A stretch of DNA of 64,000 nucleotides, taken from assembly GCF_040783535.2 (NCBI RefSeq), contig NZ_JBFONW020000002.1, positions 434,001-498,000 of the forward strand, given 5' to 3'. Made by a program: the position numbers and the translations under genes. The stretch is from Aestuariibius insulae (GTDB lineage: Bacteria; Pseudomonadota; Alphaproteobacteria; Rhodobacterales; Rhodobacteraceae). Position 1 is the stretch's first letter. Every line of letters begins with the position of its first letter. Of the stretch, positions 51,807-60,867 are shown in pieces. Under the pieces are notes generated by a model. That model did no database searches. It worked only from the letters and a program-made list of their open reading frames with translations, and was not told where the DNA came from.

Positions 51807-52556
51807 ATGCCCAAGGCTCGCGACGCCTTTCGAACGATCAGCGAAGTTTCAGACTGGCTTGACGCTCCGGCGCATGTGCTGCGCTTTTGGGAAAGCAAGT
51901 TCAGCCAGATAAAGCCGGTCAAACGCGCGGGCGGCCGCCGCTATTATCGCCCGGCCGATATGGTTCTGCTGAGCGGGATCCAAAAGCTGCTCCACGAGGA
52001 CGGCATGACGATCAAGGCCGTGCAGGACTTGCTCAAAACCAAAGGCGTGCGCCACGTCTCGGCTTTCGGTGCCGACCCGACAGTCGGAGAGGCGCCGCAG
52101 ATCGAACGCCCCAAGCGCGCGAAGGCTGATGGTGCCAAGCCCATCGATAAAGCCGTCGAAAAGCCCGCCAAAGAAGCAGTGCCGCCCTCCGCTCCCGCGT
52201 CCGAGGCTCCACTGCAGACCCATTCAGATCCCGAAGTCGCGGATCCGCCGGCAGTCATCGAACCAGACGCACCTGCCACGGAAGAGCCAATCGATTACGG
52301 CCCGCTCTTTGCCTTCATGAATGAGCCCGCCGATGAGGCGACCCCCGCCGAACCACAGACACCTGCCCCCGCAAAGCTTGAACCTCTAGGCGCAAGCATT
52401 CCGGACGATCCGCTCGAAGCCGATATCGAGGCAACTTCCGGTCTGCTGACCACACTCGCGACCACACCTCGCGCGTCTTTGAAGGCAAACCGCTCTGCGA
52501 TCGCGCCGCATCTGTCCGGCCTGCGCGAGATCTCCGCACGGCTTGCGTCCGGCTGA
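51807..52556 (+). CDS. MerR-family transcriptional regulator
   Basis: A 249-residue protein. The N-terminal MerR helix-turn-helix is AFRTISEVSDWLDAPAHVLRFWESKF with wing GGRRYYRPADMVLLSGI and TIKAVQDLLKTKG. The C-terminal half (from about residue 100) is Pro/Ala/Glu-rich and disordered-looking, then a short conserved end. No metal cysteine pattern is seen. It is the usual gene after ihfA in alphaproteobacteria; the targets are unknown. Confidence 0.88.
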   Translation: MPKARDAFRTISEVSDWLDAPAHVLRFWESKFSQIKPVKRAGGRRYYRPADMVLLSGIQKLLHEDGMTIKAVQDLLKTKGVRHVSAFGADPTVGEAPQIERPKRAKADGAKPIDKAVEKPAKEAVPPSAPASEAPLQTHSDPEVADPPAVIEPDAPATEEPIDYGPLFAFMNEPADEATPAEPQTPAPAKLEPLGASIPDDPLEADIEATSGLLTTLATTPRASLKANRSAIAPHLSGLREISARLASG

Positions 52557-52574
52557 CATGCTGCCCTTTCGCGC

Positions 52575-52602
52575 TTGCCCCCGCTTCGCAAACCAGTATG
52601 AA
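52575..52602 (+). promoter_or_regulatory. Promoter candidate of tRNA-Pro
   Basis: TTGCCC (52575-52580) and TATGAA (52597-52602), 16-bp spacer, put transcription start near 52609, 5 bases before the tRNA. Confidence 0.45.
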
Positions 52603-52613
52603 GGCGCTCAAGT

Positions 52614-52690
52614 CGGGCTATGGCGCAGCCTGGTAGCGCGTCCGTCTGGGGGACGGAAGGTCGCAGGTTCGAGTCCTGCTAGCCCGACCA
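52614..52690 (+). tRNA. tRNA-Pro (anticodon GGG)
   Basis: A complete 77-base cloverleaf. Acceptor arms CGGGCTA (52614) and TAGCCCG (52680-52686) pair; the D stem is GCGC/GCGC; the anticodon arm is TCCGT, loop CTGGGGG, ACGGA, giving anticodon GGG (proline CCC and CCU); the T arm is GCAGG, TTCGAGT, CCTGC. The 3' CCA is encoded (52688-52690). A terminator follows. Confidence 0.97.
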
Positions 52691-52696
52691 ATATGA

Positions 52697-52728
52697 AAAC
52701 GCCCGTCGCCGTCTAGGCCCGGGCGTTT
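52697..52728 (+). terminator. Intrinsic terminator after tRNA-Pro
   Basis: AAACGCCCG (52697-52705) and CGGGCGTTT (52720-52728) form a perfect 9-bp stem with a 14-base loop. T residues at the stem end and the following CGTGTTTC support termination before the dCTP deaminase gene. Confidence 0.65.
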
Positions 52729-52750
52729 CGTGTTTCAGAAGGTCCTGCCC

Positions 52751-53821
52751 ATGCCCGGTGTCCTACCCAGCCAACAGATCTCGACGCTTGTCGATACCGG
52801 AGCGATCGCACCGGCCACGCCGCTCGACGACGGTCAGATCCAGCCCGCAAGCCTCGATCTACGCCTCGGAGACACCGCCTACCGGATCCGCGCCAGTTTT
52901 CTGGCCGGTGAAGGCCGCGCGATCTCGGATCGTCTGTCCGAATTCGAGATGCACCGGATCGACCTGACGGACGGCGCCGTCTTGGAAAAGGGCTGCGTCT
53001 ATCTTGTCCCCCTTCTGGAAAGCCTCAACCTTCCGCTGTCGATCCAGGCCGTCGCGAATGCCAAAAGCTCAACCGGACGGCTCGACCTTCTGACCCGGGC
53101 CATCTCGGACGGAGGGGTTGAGTTCGACCGGATCCCGCCCGGCTACAAGGGCCCGCTCTATGCCGAGATCTGTCCGCGCTCGTTCTCGGTTCTGATCAGA
53201 TCGGGACAGCGACTGAACCAGATCCGGTTTCGCGATGGGGAAACCGTGCTTGATGACGACGCGCTCAAAGCCCTTCACAAAACGACGCCCCTTGTCGATA
53301 CGGACCCGGTCATCAACGATGGTCTTGGATTCTCCGTCGATCTGTCGGGTGGCGACGTTGTCGGATATCGCGCAAAACCGCATACCGGGGTCATCGATCT
53401 TAATCGGATCGACCATTACGACGCCGCCGAGTTCTGGGAGCCGGTGACCGCCCAAAACGGTCGCATTATCCTTGACCCGGGCGCATTCTATATCCTTGTC
53501 AGCCGCGAGGCCGTCACGATCCCACCAACCTATGCGGCCGAAATGGCCCCCTATCTCGCCATGGTCGGAGAGTTCCGCGTCCATTACGCGGGCTTTTTCG
53601 ATCCGGGCTTCGGACATGCATCCGCCGGAGGCCAAGGCTCTCGCGGCGTGCTCGAAGTGCGCTGTCACGAAGCCCCGTTCGCGCTTGAACACGGACAGAT
53701 CGTTGGCCGGTTGATCTATGAGGAAATGTCAGAACTGCCCGAGCAGCTTTACGGTCAGGGCATCAAATCGAACTATCAAGGCCAGGGCCTCAAGCTCGCC
53801 AAACAGTTTAGAACCGCGTGA
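52751..53821 (+). CDS. dcd: 2'-deoxycytidine 5'-triphosphate deaminase (long, alphaproteobacterial form)
   Basis: A 356-residue protein, about twice the length of E. coli Dcd. The N-terminal half opens MPGVLPSQQISTLVDTGAI and has IQPASLDLRLGD, the conserved dCTP deaminase/dUTPase-superfamily motif; NAKSSTGRLDLLTRAISDGG carries the S-x-GR-like site. The second half (from about 190) repeats the fold: MAPYLAMVGEFRVHYAGFFDPGFG. It would convert dCTP to dUTP for dTMP synthesis. ATG 52751 with AGAAGG upstream is chosen over the GTG at 52730 inside the terminator. Its end overlaps the small basic-protein gene by 14 bases. Confidence 0.88.
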   Translation: MPGVLPSQQISTLVDTGAIAPATPLDDGQIQPASLDLRLGDTAYRIRASFLAGEGRAISDRLSEFEMHRIDLTDGAVLEKGCVYLVPLLESLNLPLSIQAVANAKSSTGRLDLLTRAISDGGVEFDRIPPGYKGPLYAEICPRSFSVLIRSGQRLNQIRFRDGETVLDDDALKALHKTTPLVDTDPVINDGLGFSVDLSGGDVVGYRAKPHTGVIDLNRIDHYDAAEFWEPVTAQNGRIILDPGAFYILVSREAVTIPPTYAAEMAPYLAMVGEFRVHYAGFFDPGFGHASAGGQGSRGVLEVRCHEAPFALEHGQIVGRLIYEEMSELPEQLYGQGIKSNYQGQGLKLAKQFRTA

Positions 53822-54011
53822 ACCGCCGTCCCAAACGCAATGCCTGACGCGCTCGCTTGCCCATCTTTTGGGACGATTGCGCCCGCGTCCGTTCATCTGA
53901 CGTCATCTGACCCGGCGCCTTGCCCCGACGCGCGGCATATCCGATGCCGCGATTGATGCCCCTGTTCACGAGACGCCGCACCAGCATGTTGACCAATCGA
54001 TTTGCGTTCAT
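53808..54011 (-). CDS. Small basic protein, conserved in Rhodobacterales
   Basis: A 67-residue, strongly basic protein: MNANRLVNMLVRRLVNRGIN followed by a Gly/Ala stretch and an Arg/Lys-rich end. A strong ribosome-binding site (AGGAGG 5 bases before ATG 54011) supports translation. I recognise a similar short protein in related genomes but know no function; the charge suggests nucleic acid or membrane binding. The 3' end overlaps dcd by 14 bases on the other strand. Confidence 0.72.
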   Translation of the reverse strand: MNANRLVNMLVRRLVNRGINRGIGYAARRGKAPGQMTSDERTRAQSSQKMGKRARQALRLGRRFTRF

Positions 54012-54095
54012 GACCGCCTCCTATACCCGACATAAGTAAAGCGTGGATGAAGAGATGCGAGCGAGCGCCGACAGAACCGGCGGCTTTCATCCGAT

Positions 54096-54734
54096 CTAAG
54101 CCTCGTCCTCGAACATATCCGTCTGATCCTCGTCTTCTTCCTCATCGCCCGGCTGCGCCGCATCCGGGGGCGGCCTGTTCTCAAGAAGGCCCGCCGCACG
54201 CAATTCCTGCAAGCCAGGAAGATCGCGTGCATTCTCAAGCCCGAAGTGATCGAGGAATGCTTCCGTCACGATGAATGTCACGGGCCGCCCCGGCGTCATC
54301 CGGCGTCGGCCGAACCGGATCCATTCCAGCTCGATCAACTGATCGATCGTCCCGCGCGAGACGCTGACCCCGCGGATCTCCTCGATCTCCGCACGGGTGA
54401 CCGGCTGATGATAGGCCACGATAGCCAGCGTCTCGATCGCCGCACGAGACAGCTTGCGCGTCTCGACCGTCTCTTTTTGCATCAGAAACCCAAGATCCGC
54501 CGCTGTTCGAAACGCCCAGGCATCGCCGATCTTCATCAACGCGACGCCGCGTCCCTCATAGCGCTTGCGCAAATGCACAAGCGCTTCGGTCGGCTGGCAT
54601 CCATGGGGCATCCGCCCTGCCAGCTCCCGGATCGTGACCGGCTCGGCAGAGGCGAAGAGGATCGCCTCGACCATCCGCTCCTGCTCGCCCATCGGCGGCG
54701 CCTCAAAAAGGCTCTCTTCAGCTGTCTCTGCCAT
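54096..54734 (-). CDS. scpB: Segregation and condensation protein B
   Basis: A 212-residue kleisin partner with winged-helix domains. MVEAILFASAEPVTIRELAGRMP, ALMKIGDAWAFRTAADLGF and LSRAAIETLAIVAYHQPVTRAEIEEIRGVSVSRGTIDQLIELEWI are ScpB signatures. With ScpA and SMC it organises and segregates chromosomes. The C-terminus is acidic (EEEDEDQ). ATG 54734 overlaps the end of scpA (54718), so the two are coupled. Confidence 0.93.
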   Translation of the reverse strand: MAETAEESLFEAPPMGEQERMVEAILFASAEPVTIRELAGRMPHGCQPTEALVHLRKRYEGRGVALMKIGDAWAFRTAADLGFLMQKETVETRKLSRAAIETLAIVAYHQPVTRAEIEEIRGVSVSRGTIDQLIELEWIRFGRRRMTPGRPVTFIVTEAFLDHFGLENARDLPGLQELRAAGLLENRPPPDAAQPGDEEEDEDQTDMFEDEA

Positions 54735-55506
54735 CCCGCCTCCGGATTTCGATGGGCGCGAACGTATCGCTCTGGCGGATCTCAAGCCGCCCTTCCTTCG
54801 CCAACTCAAGCGAGGCTGCAAAGGTCGCTGCCGTCGCCGACCGCCGCTTGGCCGGATCCATCTCCCAGCCTTCGGGCAGGTAGCTGACGATATCGGTCCA
54901 CTCGCCCGCAAAGCCGATCAAGGGCCGCATCCGCGCCAACGCCTCTTCCATGGTCAGAACCGCATCACGGTCCATCACGAAGGGCCGGAACTCGTCCTTG
55001 GTTCGGATCCGGGCATAGCCCTGCATCAGATCGATCAGCGTGGCGGTATAGGTGACGCGCCGCACGCGCGTGACATCCTCGGTGATCCCGCGTGCAAAGA
55101 AATCCCGCCCCAGCTGATCGCGCGCCATCAGCTTGGCTGCGGCATCACGCATCGCCTGAAGACGCTCGAGCTGAAAGGCCAGATGGGCTGCCAGTTCCTC
55201 ACCCGATGGTCCCTCCTCTTCGGGGTCAGGCGGCAAAAGCAGACGCGACTTCAGAAAGGCGAGCCAAGCGGCCATCACCAGATAATCGGCGGCCAGCTCG
55301 ATCCTCAGATCCCGCGCCGTCTCGATAAAGGCGAGGTATTGCTGCGCCAGCGCCAGAACGCTGATCTGGCGAAGATCAACCTTCTGCGTCCGGCTCATCG
55401 TCAGCAGCAAATCGAGCGGCCCTTCGTAGCCGTCGACGTCCACGATCAGGGCCTCGGCAGCCAGCCGATCCTGAACGGAGATCACATTGCTTTCAGGTTC
55501 GGCCAA
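54718..55506 (-). CDS. scpA: Segregation and condensation protein A
   Basis: A 262-residue kleisin subunit. VDVDGYEGPLDLLLTMSRTQKVDLRQISVLALAQQYLAFIE is the ScpA N-terminal signature; ELAADYLVMAAWLAFLKSRLLLPP follows, and the C-terminal winged helix is residues about 190-262. It bridges SMC heads and ScpB. The start at 55506 follows the nagZ stop (55508) almost immediately, so nagZ-scpA-scpB form one unit. Confidence 0.94.
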   Translation of the reverse strand: MAEPESNVISVQDRLAAEALIVDVDGYEGPLDLLLTMSRTQKVDLRQISVLALAQQYLAFIETARDLRIELAADYLVMAAWLAFLKSRLLLPPDPEEEGPSGEELAAHLAFQLERLQAMRDAAAKLMARDQLGRDFFARGITEDVTRVRRVTYTATLIDLMQGYARIRTKDEFRPFVMDRDAVLTMEEALARMRPLIGFAGEWTDIVSYLPEGWEMDPAKRRSATAATFAASLELAKEGRLEIRQSDTFAPIEIRRRDGRDS

Positions 55507-55507
55507 A

Positions 55508-56503
55508 TCAGACGCCTTTCAACAGCATCTCATATTCTGCCAAAAGCGCCGGGATGTCATCCTCAACCGGCACCAGAGGTTCTGCCAGCGCCGCATCCGC
55601 GCGCTGCTGCGCCTCCGCGCCCATCGGTCCGCAAGTCGCGGCGACCATCTCGATCTCGCCGAAGGCGCCGTTGCAGTGCAACGCCATATCGCATCCCGCC
55701 TCGAGCGATCGCCTCGCCCGCTCCGCGACATCTCCCGACAGGGCCTCCATCGAGATATCGTCGGTCATCAGGAGCCCCCCAAAGCCGATCTCTTCCCGGA
55801 TCAGCCGGATCCCTGCCTGCGATTGCGTCACCGGACGCTCCGCATCGACATCCGTGAACAGGATATGCGCCGTCATCCCCATCGCCTCGTCGGCAAAGGG
55901 CAGAAACGGTTGGAAATCGGTCTCTTTCAGCAGGCTCAAGGGCGTATCGACCCTGGGCAGATCCTTATGGCTGTCGACTGTCGCGCGCCCATAGCCCGGC
56001 AGGTGCTTGATGACCGACCGAACACCGCCATCCCGGCCCCCGTCGATGATTGCGCGCGCCAGCGGGATGATCTCGCTCTCATCTCGCCCAAGGAGGCGGT
56101 TCGCCATAACCGGATGCGCGTCCTCCATCAAAAGATCGAGACACGGGACGCAATTGACGTCGATCCCCAGATCGAACAACTCCTGAGAGATCAGCCGCTG
56201 CCGCAGATACATCGCGCGAATTGATCCGCCCGTCTGCTGCACCTGATCCAAAGCGGGCAGATATTGACGCCAAACCGGCGGTCCCAATCGCTGGACCCGC
56301 CCGCCCTCCTGATCGATCAGAACCGGCGCCTTCCGCCCGACCGCGTCTCTCAGATCGCCGACCAGACGCCGAACCTGATCCGGTGTCTCGATATTCCGCG
56401 CGAAAAGGATAAACCCCCAGGGATCCGCCTCCCGAAAAAGGCTGGCTTCATCTGGTCCAAGACCCGGCCCGGCGCAACCGGTGATAAAGGCGCTTTGCCC
56501 CAT
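55508..56503 (-). CDS. nagZ: Beta-N-acetylhexosaminidase
   Basis: A 331-residue GH3 enzyme releasing GlcNAc from anhydromuropeptides in wall recycling, cytoplasmic. PVLIDQEGGRVQRLGPP and the catalytic Asp in LLMTDDISMEAL are present. The KHxPGHGxxxxDSH motif reads KHLPGYGRATVDSHKDLP, so the first His is Tyr while the DSH dyad is intact; activity is still expected. It precedes scpA by one base and follows the SPOR gene. Confidence 0.9.
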   Translation of the reverse strand: MGQSAFITGCAGPGLGPDEASLFREADPWGFILFARNIETPDQVRRLVGDLRDAVGRKAPVLIDQEGGRVQRLGPPVWRQYLPALDQVQQTGGSIRAMYLRQRLISQELFDLGIDVNCVPCLDLLMEDAHPVMANRLLGRDESEIIPLARAIIDGGRDGGVRSVIKHLPGYGRATVDSHKDLPRVDTPLSLLKETDFQPFLPFADEAMGMTAHILFTDVDAERPVTQSQAGIRLIREEIGFGGLLMTDDISMEALSGDVAERARRSLEAGCDMALHCNGAFGEIEMVAATCGPMGAEAQQRADAALAEPLVPVEDDIPALLAEYEMLLKGV

Positions 56504-56505
56504 AT

Positions 56506-57438
56506 CTACCGGGCAACGACCGGAATACAGTCCGCGCCCGCCGCCTTAAGGGCCGAGCACAACCGTCTGGCATCGCTCATATCTTCAAAGCCCGCTGCAC
56601 GAAGGCGATAGAACGTCCGCCCCCCTCGCTCGGCTTCCTGAATAACGGGAGACTTTACCGTCAGATAATCCGAGAACCGGCCCGACAACCGGGTCCATTC
56701 GCTCTTGGCGACAGCTTCGCTGTCATAGGCGCCAAGCTGGATCAGATGAGCCCCGACAGGAACCGCGTCCGCGCTGACCGGTGCCGCGGCCGAAGGAGCC
56801 TCTGCCCGCGCCGGACGAAGACGCGCACCGGCAGGCCGCATTCTCGGGCGTTCGGAGCGTACGACACCCGGCACACTGGCAGGCACGATCATGCTGGCCG
56901 GCACGTCTAGAACGACAGCTTCGAGAACGGCCTGGATCGGATCGACAGCTGCCACAGATTGAGTAGCGGCGGTTTCGACAGCCGAAGGGACCTCGGCTTC
57001 TTCCAGTCCATAGGCTTCAACGATCATCGGAGCGGTCAGGCCCGTCGCAGGCCCATCGCTCGGCTCCGCGACCTCAGCGGTCTCGACGACAGGCGTCAAT
57101 TCTTCGCTTGGGATATCCTCTCCCGACAGATCAAGCGCCCCCGGCGCAAGCATCAACGCATCCTGAGGACCAGAGGCGACACCGACGGCCGCAATCTCGT
57201 TCACCGCAAGGCCCTGATGCGAGGCAATCGTGCCCCCCGGGTTGTCCGGAGCCTGACGCATGGGCCCGTCAACCGCCCGGACCACCGGGATCCCGGTCAC
57301 GTCGCGCACGAAAAGCTTATATCCCCACACCGCCACGCCGATCATCAGCGCAAGGGACATCACCGCGCCCGCGACATTCGCCACCCGGCCCGCCCCAATC
57401 GGGAGCCCTGCCCCATCGGTCATCGTCTGAACTGCCAT
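56506..57438 (-). CDS. SPOR-domain protein
   Basis: A 310-residue envelope protein. A short cytoplasmic N-terminus is followed by one transmembrane segment (AGAVMSLALMIGVAVWGYKLF), a long acidic and Ala-rich middle, and a C-terminal SPOR domain (VPVGAHLIQLGAYDSEAVAKSEWTRLSGRF ... YRLRAAGFEDMSDARRLCSAL) that binds denuded septal peptidoglycan. It lies between argS and nagZ, a common order in the group. A division or wall role is inferred. Confidence 0.85.
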   Translation of the reverse strand: MAVQTMTDGAGLPIGAGRVANVAGAVMSLALMIGVAVWGYKLFVRDVTGIPVVRAVDGPMRQAPDNPGGTIASHQGLAVNEIAAVGVASGPQDALMLAPGALDLSGEDIPSEELTPVVETAEVAEPSDGPATGLTAPMIVEAYGLEEAEVPSAVETAATQSVAAVDPIQAVLEAVVLDVPASMIVPASVPGVVRSERPRMRPAGARLRPARAEAPSAAAPVSADAVPVGAHLIQLGAYDSEAVAKSEWTRLSGRFSDYLTVKSPVIQEAERGGRTFYRLRAAGFEDMSDARRLCSALKAAGADCIPVVAR

Positions 57439-57509
57439 TTATCTCACCACGGCGGCTGGTTCCGCCGGTCCTTGTCACACTGCCTCGTCCTGGCGGCGTC
57501 CCGTACGCT

Positions 57510-59243
57510 TCAGCGCATCTCGTCCGCAGGAGTGACACCAAGGATACCGAGGCCCTGTGCAATGACAACCGCCGTGGCGCGGGCAAGCGCGATTTTGGCC
57601 CGACTTGTGGCCTCATCGCCCTCTTGCAGGAATCTCAGGGACGGCTCGTCGTTGCCGCGATTCCACAGACTGTGGAAAACACCAGCCAAATCATAGAGAT
57701 AGAAGGCGATCCTATGCGGCTCGTTGGTCCGTGAGGCAATCTCGACCAACCGTGGCCATTCGGCAATCTTCCGCGCCAGATCCAACTCGGCCTCGTGATC
57801 CAGCTTGCCCAGATCCGCATCGGCCAATGCGGCATCGCTTACATCGATCTCCGCCTTGCGCAGAACCGACTGCACCCGCGCATGAGCGTACTGGACGTAG
57901 AAAACCGGATTGTCCTTCGACTGCTCGACCGCCTTCGCGAAATCGAAATCGAGCGGCGCATCGTTTTTGCGCGTCAGCATCGTGAACCGCGTCACATCCG
58001 CGCCGACCTCGTTCACGACATCCCGCAGGGTGATGAACGTACCCGCCCGCTTGCTCATCTTGAACGGCGCGCCATCCTTGAAGAGCCGCACAAGCTGGCA
58101 CAGCTTGATATCGACCGGCACCTTCCCGTCCGACAGCGCTGAAACCGCTGCCTTCATCCGCTTCACATAGCCCCCATGATCGGCCCCGAACACATCGATC
58201 AGCGCATCGTAGCCGCGCGAGATCTTGTCGTAGTGATAGGCGATATCGGGCGCGAAATAGGTCCAGGAGCCATCCGACTTCTGGATCGGCCGATCCACGT
58301 CGTCGCCATGCGCGGTCGACCGGAACAGCATCTGCTCCCGCGGCTCCCAATCCTCGGGCACCTTGCCCTTGGGCGGCTCCAGCGTGCCGCGATAGATCAG
58401 GTCCTTGCTCTCAAGATCGGCAATCGCCGCCTCGATCTGGCCTGTCCCGTACAGCGACTTCTCGCTGTAAAACACATCCATCTCGACGCCGATCGCAGCC
58501 AGATCCTCGCGGATCATCGTTATCATGGCTTCGGTGGCGAACTCCCGCACTTCTTCAAGCCAGTACTGCTCGCCCTTGTCGACGAACTGATCGCCGACCT
58601 TGTCCTTCAGCGCCTGCCCGACATCCTTAAGATACTCACCCGGATAGGTCCCGTCCTCGAATGCAACCTCCTGCCCATGCGCCTCCAGATACCGGAGGTA
58701 AACCGACCGGGCGAGCACATCGACCTGCGCGCCGCCATCATTGATGTAGTATTCCCGCGTGACCTCATAGCCTGCGTAATCCAGAAGCGACGCCAGCGCA
58801 TCGCCAAAGACCGCGCCCCGCGTGTGGCCCACATGCAAAGGACCCGTCGGGTTGGCCGAGACATATTCGACGTTCACCTTCCGCCCCTGCCCCGCATCGG
58901 ACCGGCCGTAACCGGGGTTCGTCAGCACTCCCCGCACCACATTCTGCCAGACCCTATCGGCCAGCCGCATATTCAAGAACCCCGGACCCGCCACGCTCGC
59001 GTCAGAGATCCGGTCATCCCCGGACAGCAGCGGAGCCAATGCGTCCGCGATATCGCGCGGCTTCATCCCGGCAGGCTTGGCCAGTACCATCGCGGCATTC
59101 GTCGCCATATCGCCATGACCCGCATCGCGCGGCGGCTCGACAGCCACGTTGTCATAGGCCAAACCACCCGGAAGCGTGCCGCTTGCCGCCAGCGTCTCAA
59201 GCGCTTCGATGACAAGCGCACGAATATCTGCAAATACGTTCAT
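57510..59243 (-). CDS. argS: Arginyl-tRNA synthetase
   Basis: A 577-residue class I synthetase. The HIGH-type motif is NPTGPLHVGHTRGAVFGD, and the KMSKS-type loop is FKMSKRAGTFITL. N-terminal additional domain (residues 1-90) and C-terminal DALR anticodon domain (ARVQSVLRKAEI onward) are present. The final residues IAQGLGILGVTPADEMR match the family. Same strand as the SPOR gene, 71 bases away, and dgt, 45 bases away. Confidence 0.95.
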   Translation of the reverse strand: MNVFADIRALVIEALETLAASGTLPGGLAYDNVAVEPPRDAGHGDMATNAAMVLAKPAGMKPRDIADALAPLLSGDDRISDASVAGPGFLNMRLADRVWQNVVRGVLTNPGYGRSDAGQGRKVNVEYVSANPTGPLHVGHTRGAVFGDALASLLDYAGYEVTREYYINDGGAQVDVLARSVYLRYLEAHGQEVAFEDGTYPGEYLKDVGQALKDKVGDQFVDKGEQYWLEEVREFATEAMITMIREDLAAIGVEMDVFYSEKSLYGTGQIEAAIADLESKDLIYRGTLEPPKGKVPEDWEPREQMLFRSTAHGDDVDRPIQKSDGSWTYFAPDIAYHYDKISRGYDALIDVFGADHGGYVKRMKAAVSALSDGKVPVDIKLCQLVRLFKDGAPFKMSKRAGTFITLRDVVNEVGADVTRFTMLTRKNDAPLDFDFAKAVEQSKDNPVFYVQYAHARVQSVLRKAEIDVSDAALADADLGKLDHEAELDLARKIAEWPRLVEIASRTNEPHRIAFYLYDLAGVFHSLWNRGNDEPSLRFLQEGDEATSRAKIALARATAVVIAQGLGILGVTPADEMR

Positions 59244-59288
59244 GACCCCGCGATTAACGCGGCTCTAAGGCGGATGCCAGCGGCAACC

Positions 59289-60425
59289 TCAGCCAAAAAG
59301 CCTCTCATGCGTCTCAAGCGCGAACCGATCGGTCATCCCTGCGATATAATCGGCCACAATGCGCGCCAAAGCCGTCTCGTCCTCGACCGCGAGCACATCG
59401 GCCCGCCAGGCCTTGGGCAACAGCGTCGGATCCCGCAGAAACATCGGAAAGAGATCCTCGACCACCCGCGTGACATCCGCCCGCATCCGCGTCACGTCCG
59501 GCGCCCGGTACATCCGTTCAAAAAGAAACGCCCGGATGACCTCAATATCGGCCCACATCCCGTCCGAGAACCGGATGATCTGCCGCCCCAGACCGCGAAT
59601 ATCCTCGGGCGTCTGCGCCCCGGATTGCTCCAACGCCGCCCGCGAGACCGCAACCACGTCGCTGACCATGGCCCCGAACACCTTGCGCAGCGCCTCGTGC
59701 CGCCGCCTCCGCCGCTCCAGCCCGGGATAGCGCCGGTCCACTTCGGCATAAGCTGCACCCACAACGGGCAGCTCAGCGATATCCTCGTCCGAGAATAGCC
59801 CCGCCCGCACTCCATCATGCAGATCGTGGTTATTATACGCGATATCATCGGACAAGGCCGCCACCTGGGCCTCCCCGCTCGCATGGGTCGTCAGTTCCAG
59901 ATCGTCACGCGCCGCATAATCGGCCAAAGCCACCGGCAGAGGCGGCAGAACCGGCCCATTATGCTTGGCGATCCCCTCCAGCGTCTCCCACGTCAGGTTC
60001 AGCCCGTCGAACCGCGCGTAGGAGCGCTCCAAAGACGTGACGATCCGCACCGCCTGAGCATTATGATCAAAACCGCCATAAGGCTCCATTAATGCGTTCA
60101 GCGCATCCTCGCCCGTATGCCCGAACGGCGTGTGCCCCAGATCGTGCGCCAGCGCGACCGCCTCGGTCAGCTCGCCGTTTAGACCCAGAGCGCCCGCAAT
60201 CGTCCGCGCCACCTGCGCGACCTCGATCGAATGGGTCAACCGCGTGCGAAAATGATCACCCTCATGCTCCACGAAGACCTGCGTCTTGTGCTTGAGCCTC
60301 CGGAACGCACCCGAATGGATGATCCGGTCCCGATCCCGTTGAAAGCAAGAGCGAAAATCGCTCTCCTCCTCGGGATAAAGCCGCCCCCGACTCTGGCTGG
60401 GATCGCAGGCATAGGGGGCCATCAT
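59289..60425 (-). CDS. dgt: Deoxyguanosinetriphosphate triphosphohydrolase-like protein
   Basis: A 378-residue HD-domain enzyme, dGTPase type. RSCFQRDRDRIIHSGAFRRLKHKTQVF, TRLTHSIEVAQ and AHDLGHTPFGHTGEDAL hold the HD metal ligands. It would hydrolyse dNTPs to deoxynucleosides and triphosphate, controlling pools. Two tandem ATGs begin the gene (60425 and 60422). It is followed by argS and divergent from the A-type carrier gene. Confidence 0.9.
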   Translation of the reverse strand: MMAPYACDPSQSRGRLYPEEESDFRSCFQRDRDRIIHSGAFRRLKHKTQVFVEHEGDHFRTRLTHSIEVAQVARTIAGALGLNGELTEAVALAHDLGHTPFGHTGEDALNALMEPYGGFDHNAQAVRIVTSLERSYARFDGLNLTWETLEGIAKHNGPVLPPLPVALADYAARDDLELTTHASGEAQVAALSDDIAYNNHDLHDGVRAGLFSDEDIAELPVVGAAYAEVDRRYPGLERRRRRHEALRKVFGAMVSDVVAVSRAALEQSGAQTPEDIRGLGRQIIRFSDGMWADIEVIRAFLFERMYRAPDVTRMRADVTRVVEDLFPMFLRDPTLLPKAWRADVLAVEDETALARIVADYIAGMTDRFALETHERLFG

Positions 60426-60498
60426 GGCATCGCCTCGTCTTGTGGCACCGAACTGCTCTGCCTATATTGTAACACGAAACAAAGCCCAAGGCCCCGCG

Positions 60499-60825
60499 AT
60501 GCTCACGCTCCCTCCCAAAGTCACGCCCCGCGCTTTCGAACGCCTCGCTGAAATCGGTGCCGCAGCCGAAGGAAAGGCCCTGCGCGTCGCGGTCGAAGGC
60601 GGCGGATGCTCGGGCTTTCAGTACGAGATCACGCTGGACGAGCCCAAAGAGGACGATCTGATCCTCGAGGAGGCCGGCGAACGCGTCGTGATCGACAGCA
60701 TCTCCCTGCCCTTCCTGACCGATGCCAAGATCGACTTCACAGAAGAGCTGATCGGCGCGCGCTTCATCATCGACAACCCCAACGCCAGTTCAAGCTGCGG
60801 CTGCGGCACATCCTTTTCAATGTAA
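60499..60825 (+). CDS. erpA: A-type Fe-S cluster carrier (ErpA/IscA-like)
   Basis: A 108-residue HesB-domain protein. The three ligand cysteines are in VEGGGCSGFQYEI and NASSSCGCGTSFSM. It would carry Fe-S clusters to targets. ATG 60499 with AAGG about 7 bases upstream is chosen over the frame starting at 60424, which overlaps dgt. ErpA versus IscA/SufA cannot be settled by this alone. Confidence 0.88.
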   Translation: MLTLPPKVTPRAFERLAEIGAAAEGKALRVAVEGGGCSGFQYEITLDEPKEDDLILEEAGERVVIDSISLPFLTDAKIDFTEELIGARFIIDNPNASSSCGCGTSFSM

Positions 60826-60867
60826 TAGCGCCTTGTGAGCTCCTGGCGCGTGGGCCATGCTCCGCGC

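Noticed and set aside
52614..53821. tRNA-Pro as a mobile-element attachment site
   Set aside because: No integrase, no partial tRNA copy and no composition change follow; the next gene is core dcd.
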